Assembly: GCA_022448315.1 (NCBI GenBank)
Contig: JAKVCA010000023.1
Span: 57,481-112,235 of the forward strand
Direction of reading: 5' to 3'
DNA from: Pirellulaceae bacterium
Lineage (GTDB): Bacteria > Planctomycetota > Planctomycetia > Pirellulales > Pirellulaceae
Length of the DNA: 54,755 bases
In this document: positions 18,043 through 25,802 of the stretch, in pieces
Numbering within the stretch: the first letter of the stretch is position 1
How the letters are laid out: the number at the start of each line of letters is the position of its first letter
Position numbers and translations under genes: made by a program
Notes under the pieces: generated by a model
The model's input: the letters and a program-made list of their open reading frames with translations, nothing else
Database searches by the model: none
What the model was told of the DNA's origin: nothing

Positions 18043-19467
18043 TCATTCAGGCTGCGCGGCTGTCTCCTCCTGATCCGCGACCGCTTCAGCCTGATTCGCG
18101 ACGGCATCCACCTGAATGGCGATCTCTTGAGCTTCAGCAACGTGGCTAATTGGATTCAGAATCACGAGATCGCCCTCTTTGATTCCTGCTGTGGCAATGA
18201 CATACCGATCGTTGCTGTCACCCAGTTCGACTTTTCGCTTTTGGGCCTGACCGCCTTCGTCAACCCAACAGTAGGCCGACTGGCTCGTCTCGATGATGGC
18301 TGCCACGGGTACCTTGAGCACGTCTTTGTGTTCGGCGAAGATCACTTCGACAGCAGCACTCATGCCCGGCTTTAAACCTTCCCGCTTTGGCAGTTCGATG
18401 ATGGTGTCGTATTTCACCACGTTGCCCGTCCACCAGCCGGCAGGTCGCGTCACCGCCGCCACCGACTTGACGCTCGCTGCGATGTCCCCCGAGGGAACAC
18501 GCACTCGCGAAGGCATGCCTGCTTTAACGCGTTCAATCACCGACTCATGAATTCCAACCTTGACTTGCATCTTTTCGAGGTCGGGCATCAGCAACAGCAC
18601 CTGATCTCTGTGTACCTCTGCGCCCTCTTCAATGTCCGGACCGGTTTCCCACGCCGCGGCAGAGGGGTAAATCACCATCCCCGAACGGGGCGCCTTAATC
18701 GTACAATATAGAAGTTCCTCTTCCGCCTGTTCCAACCGTTTCTGGTCAGCAACCGCCCTTTCGACATTACCTTGATGAGTGGCATTGGCCACGGCGGCTT
18801 CACCTTTCAGCTTTTCGATTTCCAGCCGCTTGGTGTAATCTTCGAGCGTTGCAATATCCCTCTTTCTTTGCTGAACGAGCATTTCAGCCTGCCGGGTTTG
18901 AAACTCGCGGTCCGCCACCGCGTTCTGACTCACGTAACCCCGCTCGTACATCGACTTTGCATGTTCGAACATGCTTTTCGCGGTTGTGAGGTTCGTTTCC
19001 GCGATCTTTAAATCTTTTTGCAATGCCATCAACTCGGTTTGAAATCGACCTTCCTGGTATTCGGTGATCGCGATCTCTGTACGAGCCACGTTGGCTTCGG
19101 ACCGCTCGGAACCACTCCGTGACCAGAGGGCGAATTTTTTCCTCTCGTTGATCGATTCCTCCAACGCGAGCGTATCCAGGCGCACTAACTCATCGCCTTC
19201 CTGAACAAACGTCCCGCTTTCGACGACCCAAGTCACGGTGTTTTTGCCGCGGACTTTGCATTTTATTTCAGTGTTCTCTGAACTCTCAAGAATACCTTGC
19301 TCCGTCACACTTACCGTGAGGTCCCCTTTTGCGACAGGCTGAGCGACCCAACCCCCGTCACGATTGGAACTTTTACCGAGAGGCAGCCAAGTCAAACACG
19401 CAATGCCCAGAACTCCCGCGACCACGAGAATTTGCAGCCAGATATTCCTGCGAATCAATCTTGCCAT
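18043..19467 (-). CDS. Membrane fusion (HlyD/MacA-type) periplasmic adaptor, second copy
   Basis: 474 residues. The frame extends ten codons further (TTG 19497), but ATG 19467, with GAGGAG 12 bases upstream, begins a normal N-terminus (MARLIRRNIWLQILVVAGVL). One membrane anchor (about 9-27) is followed by a lipoyl/barrel-sandwich half (TVSVTEQGILESSENTEIKC), a long alpha-helical hairpin (about 105-255, high E, K, A, Q), the second lipoyl half (IKAPRSGMVIYPSA), and the beta-barrel with VTRPAGWWTGNVVKYD. The tail is acidic and A/Q/E-rich, with an imperfect repeat of V-A-N-Q-A-E-A-V-A-D-Q. It is a clear paralogue of the adjacent adaptor: PAGWWTGNVVKYDTIIELPK is common to both. It probably links the permease to the TolC-like channel. 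Confidence 0.93.
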   Translation of the reverse strand: MARLIRRNIWLQILVVAGVLGIACLTWLPLGKSSNRDGGWVAQPVAKGDLTVSVTEQGILESSENTEIKCKVRGKNTVTWVVESGTFVQEGDELVRLDTLALEESINERKKFALWSRSGSERSEANVARTEIAITEYQEGRFQTELMALQKDLKIAETNLTTAKSMFEHAKSMYERGYVSQNAVADREFQTRQAEMLVQQRKRDIATLEDYTKRLEIEKLKGEAAVANATHQGNVERAVADQKRLEQAEEELLYCTIKAPRSGMVIYPSAAAWETGPDIEEGAEVHRDQVLLLMPDLEKMQVKVGIHESVIERVKAGMPSRVRVPSGDIAASVKSVAAVTRPAGWWTGNVVKYDTIIELPKREGLKPGMSAAVEVIFAEHKDVLKVPVAAIIETSQSAYCWVDEGGQAQKRKVELGDSNDRYVIATAGIKEGDLVILNPISHVAEAQEIAIQVDAVANQAEAVADQEETAAQPE

Positions 19468-19548
19468 GGCGCGACTACTCTCCTCAACGATTTTCAACCC
19501 AAGGTAATGGATCCGAATGCCATCGGAACATTGCGACCCAACTTAAAA

Positions 19549-20997
19549 CTACTCTGCAACTGAAGGGCTTGCGTCCGGAACCCCCAACGCTTCGGCACGT
19601 GCCTCTTCGAAATACGCGGAGGGATTAAGCACAACCTGATCACCCTCCTTGATTCCCGAAGTGACAACGACGAACTTCTCATCTGTATCTTCAATCTCCA
19701 ACTTCCGCTTCTGAGATCCCGCCTCGGTCCAAACCCAACACCATTGGCCCTCGTCGGTCTCGATCACCGCCGATACAGGAACTTGCAACACATCGTCATA
19801 TTGGGCCAAGACCACCCTGACTTCCGCGCTCATCCCGGGCTTCAAGCCGTCCACTTTAGGCAACTCAATGATCGTGTCGTACTTGACAACATTGCCCGTC
19901 CACCAGCCCGCAGGACGAGTAACGGTCGAGATGGACTTGACCGTCCCTTCGATATTCATGTCCGGAAGATTCACCTCGGCTTTCATCCCGACCCGAAGTC
20001 GATCAACCACCGATTCATGGATGCCCACTTTGACTTGCATTTTATCCAGATCAGGCATCAGCAGCAGTACTTGATCCTTGCGTACTGTTGCCCCCTCTGT
20101 AATATCAGGGGTCGTTTTATGAGCTGCCGCGGATGGATAAATGACCATGCCTTCACGGTCCGCCTTGATCTCACAGAACGTCAGTTCTTCCAAGGCGCGA
20201 TCCAGCCGAATTTGATCCATACTCAAGCCGGCTTGATCGGCCTCCATCTTCGACGTGCTGGCTTTCAGGTTCCCCTCAAGCGTCTTGAGACGCATCGCCT
20301 TGGTGTAGTTTCTCAGAACTTCAAGTTCCACTTCCTTCACCTTGAGTTCCAACTCCGCCTGATTGACGGTCAACTTGTTCCCTTCGACCTCAAGATCCGT
20401 GACAAATCCTTTTTTGAAAAGTCTCTCCGAATCCGTGAGGCTTGACTGCGCGATTCTCAGATTTTCCGAAGCGACCTCGACCTGTCGAGTCAAATTCAAC
20501 TCCGCAGACTTGAACGTCCCCTCGAGATAAGCATCGATGGCAATTCCCGCTTCTGCGACACTCGCCTTGGACTCCTCGAGCGTCGCCCGCGCCTCGTGCA
20601 CCTTGGTCTGCTGAGTGCTAAGCGTGTCGTCAATATTTTTAGTATCCAGTCGAACCAGGACGTCACCGGGCTGAACAATCGTGCCCGTCTCCACAACGTA
20701 CGTCACCATATTGAAGCCTCGAACGCGGCATTTGATCTCCGTGTTGTTGAAGCTCTCCAGAGTGCCTTGCTCCGTCACGGCGACCTTGACGCCCCCACGG
20801 GCAACGCGATGAACCTTCGGAGGCTCTTTTTTTGTCTTTGAAAGCGATATTGAGCCCCAGCCTCCAAGGCCAACCACGAGGATCAGCAGAACCCCCATTC
20901 CGAACCAGCGTTTACCGCCGGTACCAACAGAGCTTTCCGTGGAGGAACTCGTTGTCGCGCGACTGTCTGTATTTTTTTGATCGCCATCGTTGGTCAT
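19549..20997 (-). CDS. Membrane fusion (HlyD/MacA-type) periplasmic adaptor, first copy
   Basis: 482 residues with ATG at 20997. A cytoplasmic, Ser/Thr-rich segment (about 1-28: SRATTSSSTESSVG) precedes one membrane helix (about 30-52: GMGVLLILVVGLGGWGSISL). The first lipoyl half is VAVTEQGTLESFNNTEIKCR. A helical hairpin (about 120-270), the second lipoyl half around EIKADREGMVIYPSAAAHKT and a barrel ending in RPAGWWTGNVVKYDTI follow. ATG 20997 is 81 bases upstream of the start of the second adaptor from stop to start, consistent with one transcript. Two non-identical adaptors in tandem suggest either a hetero-oligomeric ring or alternative partners; the sequence does not decide. Confidence 0.93.
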   Translation of the reverse strand: MTNDGDQKNTDSRATTSSSTESSVGTGGKRWFGMGVLLILVVGLGGWGSISLSKTKKEPPKVHRVARGGVKVAVTEQGTLESFNNTEIKCRVRGFNMVTYVVETGTIVQPGDVLVRLDTKNIDDTLSTQQTKVHEARATLEESKASVAEAGIAIDAYLEGTFKSAELNLTRQVEVASENLRIAQSSLTDSERLFKKGFVTDLEVEGNKLTVNQAELELKVKEVELEVLRNYTKAMRLKTLEGNLKASTSKMEADQAGLSMDQIRLDRALEELTFCEIKADREGMVIYPSAAAHKTTPDITEGATVRKDQVLLLMPDLDKMQVKVGIHESVVDRLRVGMKAEVNLPDMNIEGTVKSISTVTRPAGWWTGNVVKYDTIIELPKVDGLKPGMSAEVRVVLAQYDDVLQVPVSAVIETDEGQWCWVWTEAGSQKRKLEIEDTDEKFVVVTSGIKEGDQVVLNPSAYFEEARAEALGVPDASPSVAE

Positions 20998-21402
20998 GAC
21001 AGAACTCTACCCGCCCAAGCTTCTTCATTTTGTAAAACCAATGGTCAAACCCTAGCCGCAGGCCTCGGGAAACAACCCCTTGAGACCGATGTCCCGCACC
21101 ACAACCGACGTCGTGATGTCGGACCTCAAACCGACGCATTCGGTTCAACTCAGTCAGCTCGACGCTGAAGAGCTCGTACGAAATTTCATCGGAGTGGAAC
21201 GTCGCCTCAGGTGTCCCCAATTTCCACATTGTACAACCGCGAGTTCAAACCAATCTTCATGGCTTTAATTCTCGCAGAAATCCAGCGGTCGGAAGGGCCT
21301 TAACGGTATCTTTTTGTATCCAACCGTGGGCATGACCTGATGACCACGACACCTTAACAGCGTTCGCACAACAACAAGAGTGACGGTACCGAACCACGGA
21401 AA
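20998..21402. other. Intergenic region within the efflux block, no gene recognised
   Basis: 405 bases separate the TolC-like gene from the first adaptor on the same strand. A minus-strand frame (20912-21229) runs into the adaptor out of phase and has no family features. The length suggests that the adaptors, permease and two-component genes have their own promoter here. I found no clear terminator or operator. Confidence 0.4.
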
Positions 21403-24063
21403 TTAATAATTTTCCGCATTCACCCCGCGTTCCCCGGCCATTTGGACCCCATCCATTCTAATCGAAGGGGGTGGCCCTGGCGAAAATGTGCCCGCCGGTG
21501 CGTACAAAGAAGCCGCGTCGTAAGCCTCACGATGATCGATTTGTCTGGACAGTTCGAGCATCTCTTCGGGGACAGGCGGAGGAAGCGTTTCGTCGCTCGA
21601 GCCATCGGCTCCCTCTGCGTCGGGAAGAGGCAAAACCTCAAATGACTGATTGATCCATCGACCATCTTCGTCCAGTTGCATGATGCCCAACTCGCGTGCA
21701 AGGGTGAGCTTTGCACTGTAATAGTCCAGATAAGTCGCCAGAAGCGAGTTCTGGCTATCTCGTAAAGCCGACAGCGCCCGAATCAAGTCTCGAGCGGCGG
21801 TTGGCCCAAAAGGAACCGCTCGCTGTCCCGGCGCTGGAGGTCGCACGGGAGCATAAAGAGATGCTCGCGTCAGGTCCACCTGTCGAATTGCGATCGCAAC
21901 AGATCGTCGGCGAATTTCGAGATTTTTCTGTAACAGTTCAATGTTACGCAACAGCGCACGCACCCCAAGATTCAAACCATCACGAGACTGGATCAACCTG
22001 CGGCGGCTTTGCTGATACTGGATCAAAGATTGCCGATAGTTGTTTCTTTCCAGCAGTCGGGTGAGCGGCGCGTCAAATTCCAGACCGAGACGAGCGTTGG
22101 CGGTCGCCGCTTGGAAGTCCGCCGGATTATTACTCGCCGTTCGAACATCCGTCGATCCAGTAATGTTCACGGCGGATTGCAGCGTGTTCGCCTGAATCTG
22201 TATTCGCCGCCATTGGTCCACCAGTGCAGCCCTGCCATTCATGAAATCGAGTCGATTTTCAAGTGCAACCCGATAGGCCAGGGCGGGCGGAACCTCGAGC
22301 TTTTCAACATCAATGGCTTCGAGTCTCGCACGCGCTTGAACCAAGACCAGCTGTTCGATCAATCGAAGAAGATTGCTGGTCCAGGCCACGGCGCTACGAA
22401 CCGTCTTCACTCGATTTGCATCGTTCACATTTTGAATGAGCATCCCCAATTCATTGCCGGCAGCCATAAACTTCTGGTCGATATCAAGAATGTTTTTGGT
22501 CATCCTTGTTCGAACAGCGTCGATTTCCTGAATCTCTTCTTGCGACATTTTCGGCTGTCGCTCGAGCAAATTTTGATCCATGCGTTGTATATCCAGCCGC
22601 GCTGCATCCAATTGCAGTGCGCTCCGCTCAAACAGGGGACGCATGGACTCCAGCAAAACGAGGACCTGCTCTAAACTGGCATCATCAGGAAACTGGGACA
22701 CCGTATCTTTCTGTGCCTTGATGGCGGCCTGCAACTCAGTTGCCTCCGCATCGATGAGCTGGAAGGGCTGAATCAGATCGTCGTTCAAGCGAATCAGAAG
22801 GTCGGGTGGTAGGCCCAACGTACTTGTCTTGTAACGATCAAGAGCTAACGCGAAACCGTTTTGCTCCTGCAATAATCGAGAACGCTCCAATTCAACACTC
22901 TGGTTAAATTGGTCAACCTGAACGAGATCGATGATGCCCACTTCGTAGAGCGCCGTGAGTTGCTCAAGAATCTCCTCTTGAAAATTCAGGTTTTCCGTGG
23001 TGTTCCGTATTTGCTGGACCTGTTGCAAAAGTCCGAGGTAGCCACCGACAAACCCCCCTCCAGAAAATGACTGAATCGCGGTCCCTGTTCCGCCTTGCTG
23101 AACGCCACTGACTCCAAGGTCACCGACCACAATTTGTGAATAAAATCCCTGTCGGAACTGGGCATAAGATCGGAGACCTGCGAGTAGATTTCTCTCGGAG
23201 CGAGTGAGTTGCTCAAGCGCGATATCCCGTCCGGCCTGTCGGAGCAGCGGTTGAACAAAAGACAAACTTGCCAGAGAGGAGGCAAGGCTCGCATTCCCAC
23301 CGGTGAACTCAAAAACAAATGAGTTTGCAAATCCAACCAAAACCTCGCCTGCAGTGGCAAATCGCCGCGACGTTTGAAAAGCCGGGCTGCCCAGAGAGCC
23401 ACGCCCAACGGTCATCAGGTTGCTCTCGACGCCGTCCAATGCTGGAACGATCACATAGCGCCCGAGTGTGGGGTTATAGCCGAGGCTGGAAGGGCGAAGC
23501 GATCCCTGATGTCGGTAATTCAGGTTGTAGCCGCCTAGGTATTGCGACCCGAGGCGGAATCGTTCTGCTGAAACATCGAGTGCAATCAGGTACAGAGTTT
23601 CGAGTTGCTGCTGGTGAAACGAGGAATGCAGGTAGGCTAAATCAAGAGCCGAGTCGATGTCAATTTTGACCGCACCTTCGTCGGTCATCTCCGAGTAGCT
23701 CTCAAGCTCCTCCCTCCATAATGGATTTTCCAGCGCCTCCCGTTCACCATTGTCGTACCAGTGCTTCCAACCGCGTTTGCCATCCACGCGTTCCATGTAA
23801 ATCGCGGAAGCAGGATCATCGCGGGGAATAGGTGATTCATCAGGATCATAAGGATCGTAGAACCGACTCCTCGGGTCAGGTGCGATATCAACATTCTCGA
23901 CCTGCCAGCGGGGATCGAAACTCTTTTCTGCGATCAGTTCGTACGCTTCCCGATCCGCTCTGAGGCGATAATCGGTGCGAGAACAGCCCATAACGCCAAG
24001 AAGCGTCAAAACGACTGCGCAGATGAGTCTTGAGAAATGGGTTTCAAGCGGTGATTTCGCCAT
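21403..24063 (-). CDS. TolC-family outer-membrane efflux lipoprotein, unusually long
   Basis: 886 residues, nearly twice the length of typical TolC or NodT proteins. The N-terminus is a lipoprotein signal (MAKSPLETHFSRLICAVVL, then LGVMGC) with lipid-attachment Cys27. Residues about 30-135 are an acidic, aromatic-rich extension (YDPYDPDESPIPRDDP) with no match I know. Two outer-membrane-efflux repeats follow; SLASSLASLSFVQPLLRQAG marks the first, and LGLEFDAPLTRLLERNNYRQS with LTRASLYAPVRPP the second. Long coiled-coil helices rich in Q, L, E, R lie between. The C-terminal 60 residues are Pro-rich and acidic. It probably forms the outer-membrane duct for the adaptor/permease genes 405 bases downstream. 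It is divergent from the DUF1552 gene. Confidence 0.9.
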   Translation of the reverse strand: MAKSPLETHFSRLICAVVLTLLGVMGCSRTDYRLRADREAYELIAEKSFDPRWQVENVDIAPDPRSRFYDPYDPDESPIPRDDPASAIYMERVDGKRGWKHWYDNGEREALENPLWREELESYSEMTDEGAVKIDIDSALDLAYLHSSFHQQQLETLYLIALDVSAERFRLGSQYLGGYNLNYRHQGSLRPSSLGYNPTLGRYVIVPALDGVESNLMTVGRGSLGSPAFQTSRRFATAGEVLVGFANSFVFEFTGGNASLASSLASLSFVQPLLRQAGRDIALEQLTRSERNLLAGLRSYAQFRQGFYSQIVVGDLGVSGVQQGGTGTAIQSFSGGGFVGGYLGLLQQVQQIRNTTENLNFQEEILEQLTALYEVGIIDLVQVDQFNQSVELERSRLLQEQNGFALALDRYKTSTLGLPPDLLIRLNDDLIQPFQLIDAEATELQAAIKAQKDTVSQFPDDASLEQVLVLLESMRPLFERSALQLDAARLDIQRMDQNLLERQPKMSQEEIQEIDAVRTRMTKNILDIDQKFMAAGNELGMLIQNVNDANRVKTVRSAVAWTSNLLRLIEQLVLVQARARLEAIDVEKLEVPPALAYRVALENRLDFMNGRAALVDQWRRIQIQANTLQSAVNITGSTDVRTASNNPADFQAATANARLGLEFDAPLTRLLERNNYRQSLIQYQQSRRRLIQSRDGLNLGVRALLRNIELLQKNLEIRRRSVAIAIRQVDLTRASLYAPVRPPAPGQRAVPFGPTAARDLIRALSALRDSQNSLLATYLDYYSAKLTLARELGIMQLDEDGRWINQSFEVLPLPDAEGADGSSDETLPPPVPEEMLELSRQIDHREAYDAASLYAPAGTFSPGPPPSIRMDGVQMAGERGVNAENY

Positions 24064-24393
24064 AGAACGTTACACTTCCGCTTCGACGCGACTCCACCGG
24101 GCCGCGAAACCGTTGATCGATTGCCACCGACATGATTCACCCTTTCGAGGTATCGACAACGTGGGGTTGCCGAATTGAGTGATTATCCGTGTTATCTCAA
24201 TCTGTTCGATTGATGAGGTAGTAAGACCCACCGATTGGGGTAAGACATTCCTACTACGTGGCTCCCTCGGGTGGGAGCGACCGAATGGGCAAAAGTCGCG
24301 CGGCTCGTCCGTTGATACCGAACTTGGGTCGATTTAAAGGCGAGGTTTTGGATACAATGTGAGTCAGTAAAAATAATTGTCGCCATTTTTTGC
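24064..24393. promoter_or_regulatory. Structured divergent control region between TolC-like and DUF1552 genes
   Basis: 330 bases between divergent starts. Inside it: a GTAGTA (24218-24223) / TACTAC (24252-24257) inverted pair, the direct repeat TAAGAC at 24222-24227 and 24241-24246 (19 bases apart, about two helical turns), and a perfect hairpin GCTCCC (24261-24266) / GGGAGC (24273-24278) with a six-base loop. These would suit a regulator-binding site, possibly of the OmpR-type regulator at 15836, which often binds direct repeats. This is inference from position and symmetry only. No convincing -10/-35 pair was found. Confidence 0.35.
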
Positions 24394-25785
24394 ATGGCTC
24401 GTTTTCTCGGAAAGCCCATCATGCCTGTTTCTCGACGCACATTTCTAAAGACCAAAGGGGCAATGCTGACGCTCCCCTTTTTGCCTTCCTTGGCTCAAGC
24501 GGGAACCGCGCCGTTTCGCGAGACCACTCCTCAAAAGAAATTGGTGATCGTCTATGTCCCCAACGGGTTGGTTCGGAGGTGTTTTTTCCCCGGAGAGGAA
24601 GAACAAGCTCTGCCATCATTTATCGGGGGTTTCAATGCCGACAAAGTGAAACGGGATCGCAGACTGCTCAATGACCCCGGCATCTACCCGATTGAGCTGA
24701 CTTCCACCATGCAGCCGCTCAAGGAACATCTGGACGATTTCACTCTGGTCACCGGTTTGGATCGCACATTCAAACCCGGGCAGGATGTACATGCTCAAGG
24801 CGCATCATGCTACCTGACCAGCCTTTCACCCGATCAGGCTGCCGAAAAAGGAATCCGGCATCCCAACGGCCGAACGCTCGATCAGATTATTGGAGATCAG
24901 GTAGGACATGCCACAGCTTTCAATACTCTGGAAATTAGCTGCAATGGATACAAGCAGGGGAAAGAGTCGATCTTTTTCGACAATATTTCGTGGTACGGTC
25001 CGGATAAGATTGCACCGTCAATCAAAGATCCCCGCAAACTTTATGACCGCCTATTCATGGCAGACAGCTATCGGACACATGTCACGGATGTCACGGATCT
25101 CATCCTGGCTGACGCAAAAAGTCTGTCGAGGAAACTGGGTAAAGACGATCGGGCGACCCTCGACGAATTCATGACCATGATTCGAAATATCGAGGTCCGA
25201 ATTGAAAAGCTGCAGCAACTGCTTGCGAACGCGGATGTTAATGTCCCGAAAAACGAAGTGATGCCTCGCGGCACCTATATCCAACTTCAAGCCGACTTGA
25301 TGTTGCTCGCCTTGCAGATGGGACTGACCAACGTGGCGACATTCATGATCGGACCTGAACGCTGGGATGCCTCTTTAATGTACGAGGGCGTGTTCGATAA
25401 ACCTGTCCAGCACCACAACATGACGCATAACCAGCAAGGCGAAGGTTACAAGGATCTTCAAAAAATTGACATCTTCCACATGGAACAGTTCTCGTACCTG
25501 CTTCACCGCATGAAATCCATCCAAGAGGTGGATGGAAGTACCCTTCTGGATAATTCAATCGTGACGTACGGAGCGGGCTTGGGCGATGGAGCCACACATC
25601 AGTACTACGATCTTCCGTTGATTGTGGCCGGGAAGGCCCAGAATCAGATCAAGCAAGGTCGGTTTGTTCGGTGCCAAAGCGGAACGCTGAACTCCAACAT
25701 GTGGCTTACCATCGCTCAGCTCATGGGGTTAGAAATCGATTCGTTTGCCGACAGCAACGGGGTCGTCTCCGAACTCTGGACTTAA
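24394..25785 (+). CDS. DUF1552 domain-containing exported protein
   Basis: 463 residues. A twin-arginine-like signal SRRTFLKTKGAMLTLPFLP gives export, ending near A-Q-A-G. Family motifs include VIVYVPNGLVRRCFFPGEE, LVTGLDRTFKPGQDVHAQGA, ATAFNTLEISCNGYKQGK, LQMGLTNVATFMIG, HHNMTHNQQGEGY and LDNSIVTYGAGLGDGATHQYYDLP, the last close to the sulfatase-like fold pattern of DUF1501/1552. The start may be ATG 24394 or ATG 24421; neither has a strong Shine-Dalgarno sequence (GGAAAG before 24421). The family is typically encoded next to DUF1592-type cytochrome proteins, as here, 17 bases before the next gene's start codon. Function is unknown; degradation of complex organics has been proposed for these pairs. 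Confidence 0.92.
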   Translation: MARFLGKPIMPVSRRTFLKTKGAMLTLPFLPSLAQAGTAPFRETTPQKKLVIVYVPNGLVRRCFFPGEEEQALPSFIGGFNADKVKRDRRLLNDPGIYPIELTSTMQPLKEHLDDFTLVTGLDRTFKPGQDVHAQGASCYLTSLSPDQAAEKGIRHPNGRTLDQIIGDQVGHATAFNTLEISCNGYKQGKESIFFDNISWYGPDKIAPSIKDPRKLYDRLFMADSYRTHVTDVTDLILADAKSLSRKLGKDDRATLDEFMTMIRNIEVRIEKLQQLLANADVNVPKNEVMPRGTYIQLQADLMLLALQMGLTNVATFMIGPERWDASLMYEGVFDKPVQHHNMTHNQQGEGYKDLQKIDIFHMEQFSYLLHRMKSIQEVDGSTLLDNSIVTYGAGLGDGATHQYYDLPLIVAGKAQNQIKQGRFVRCQSGTLNSNMWLTIAQLMGLEIDSFADSNGVVSELWT

Positions 25786-25802
25786 TCTGGAAAGCGTTTT
25801 TT

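Noticed and set aside
20912-21229. A 105-codon minus frame in the efflux block gap
   Set aside because: It runs out of phase into the first adaptor gene and has low-complexity, non-protein-like composition.
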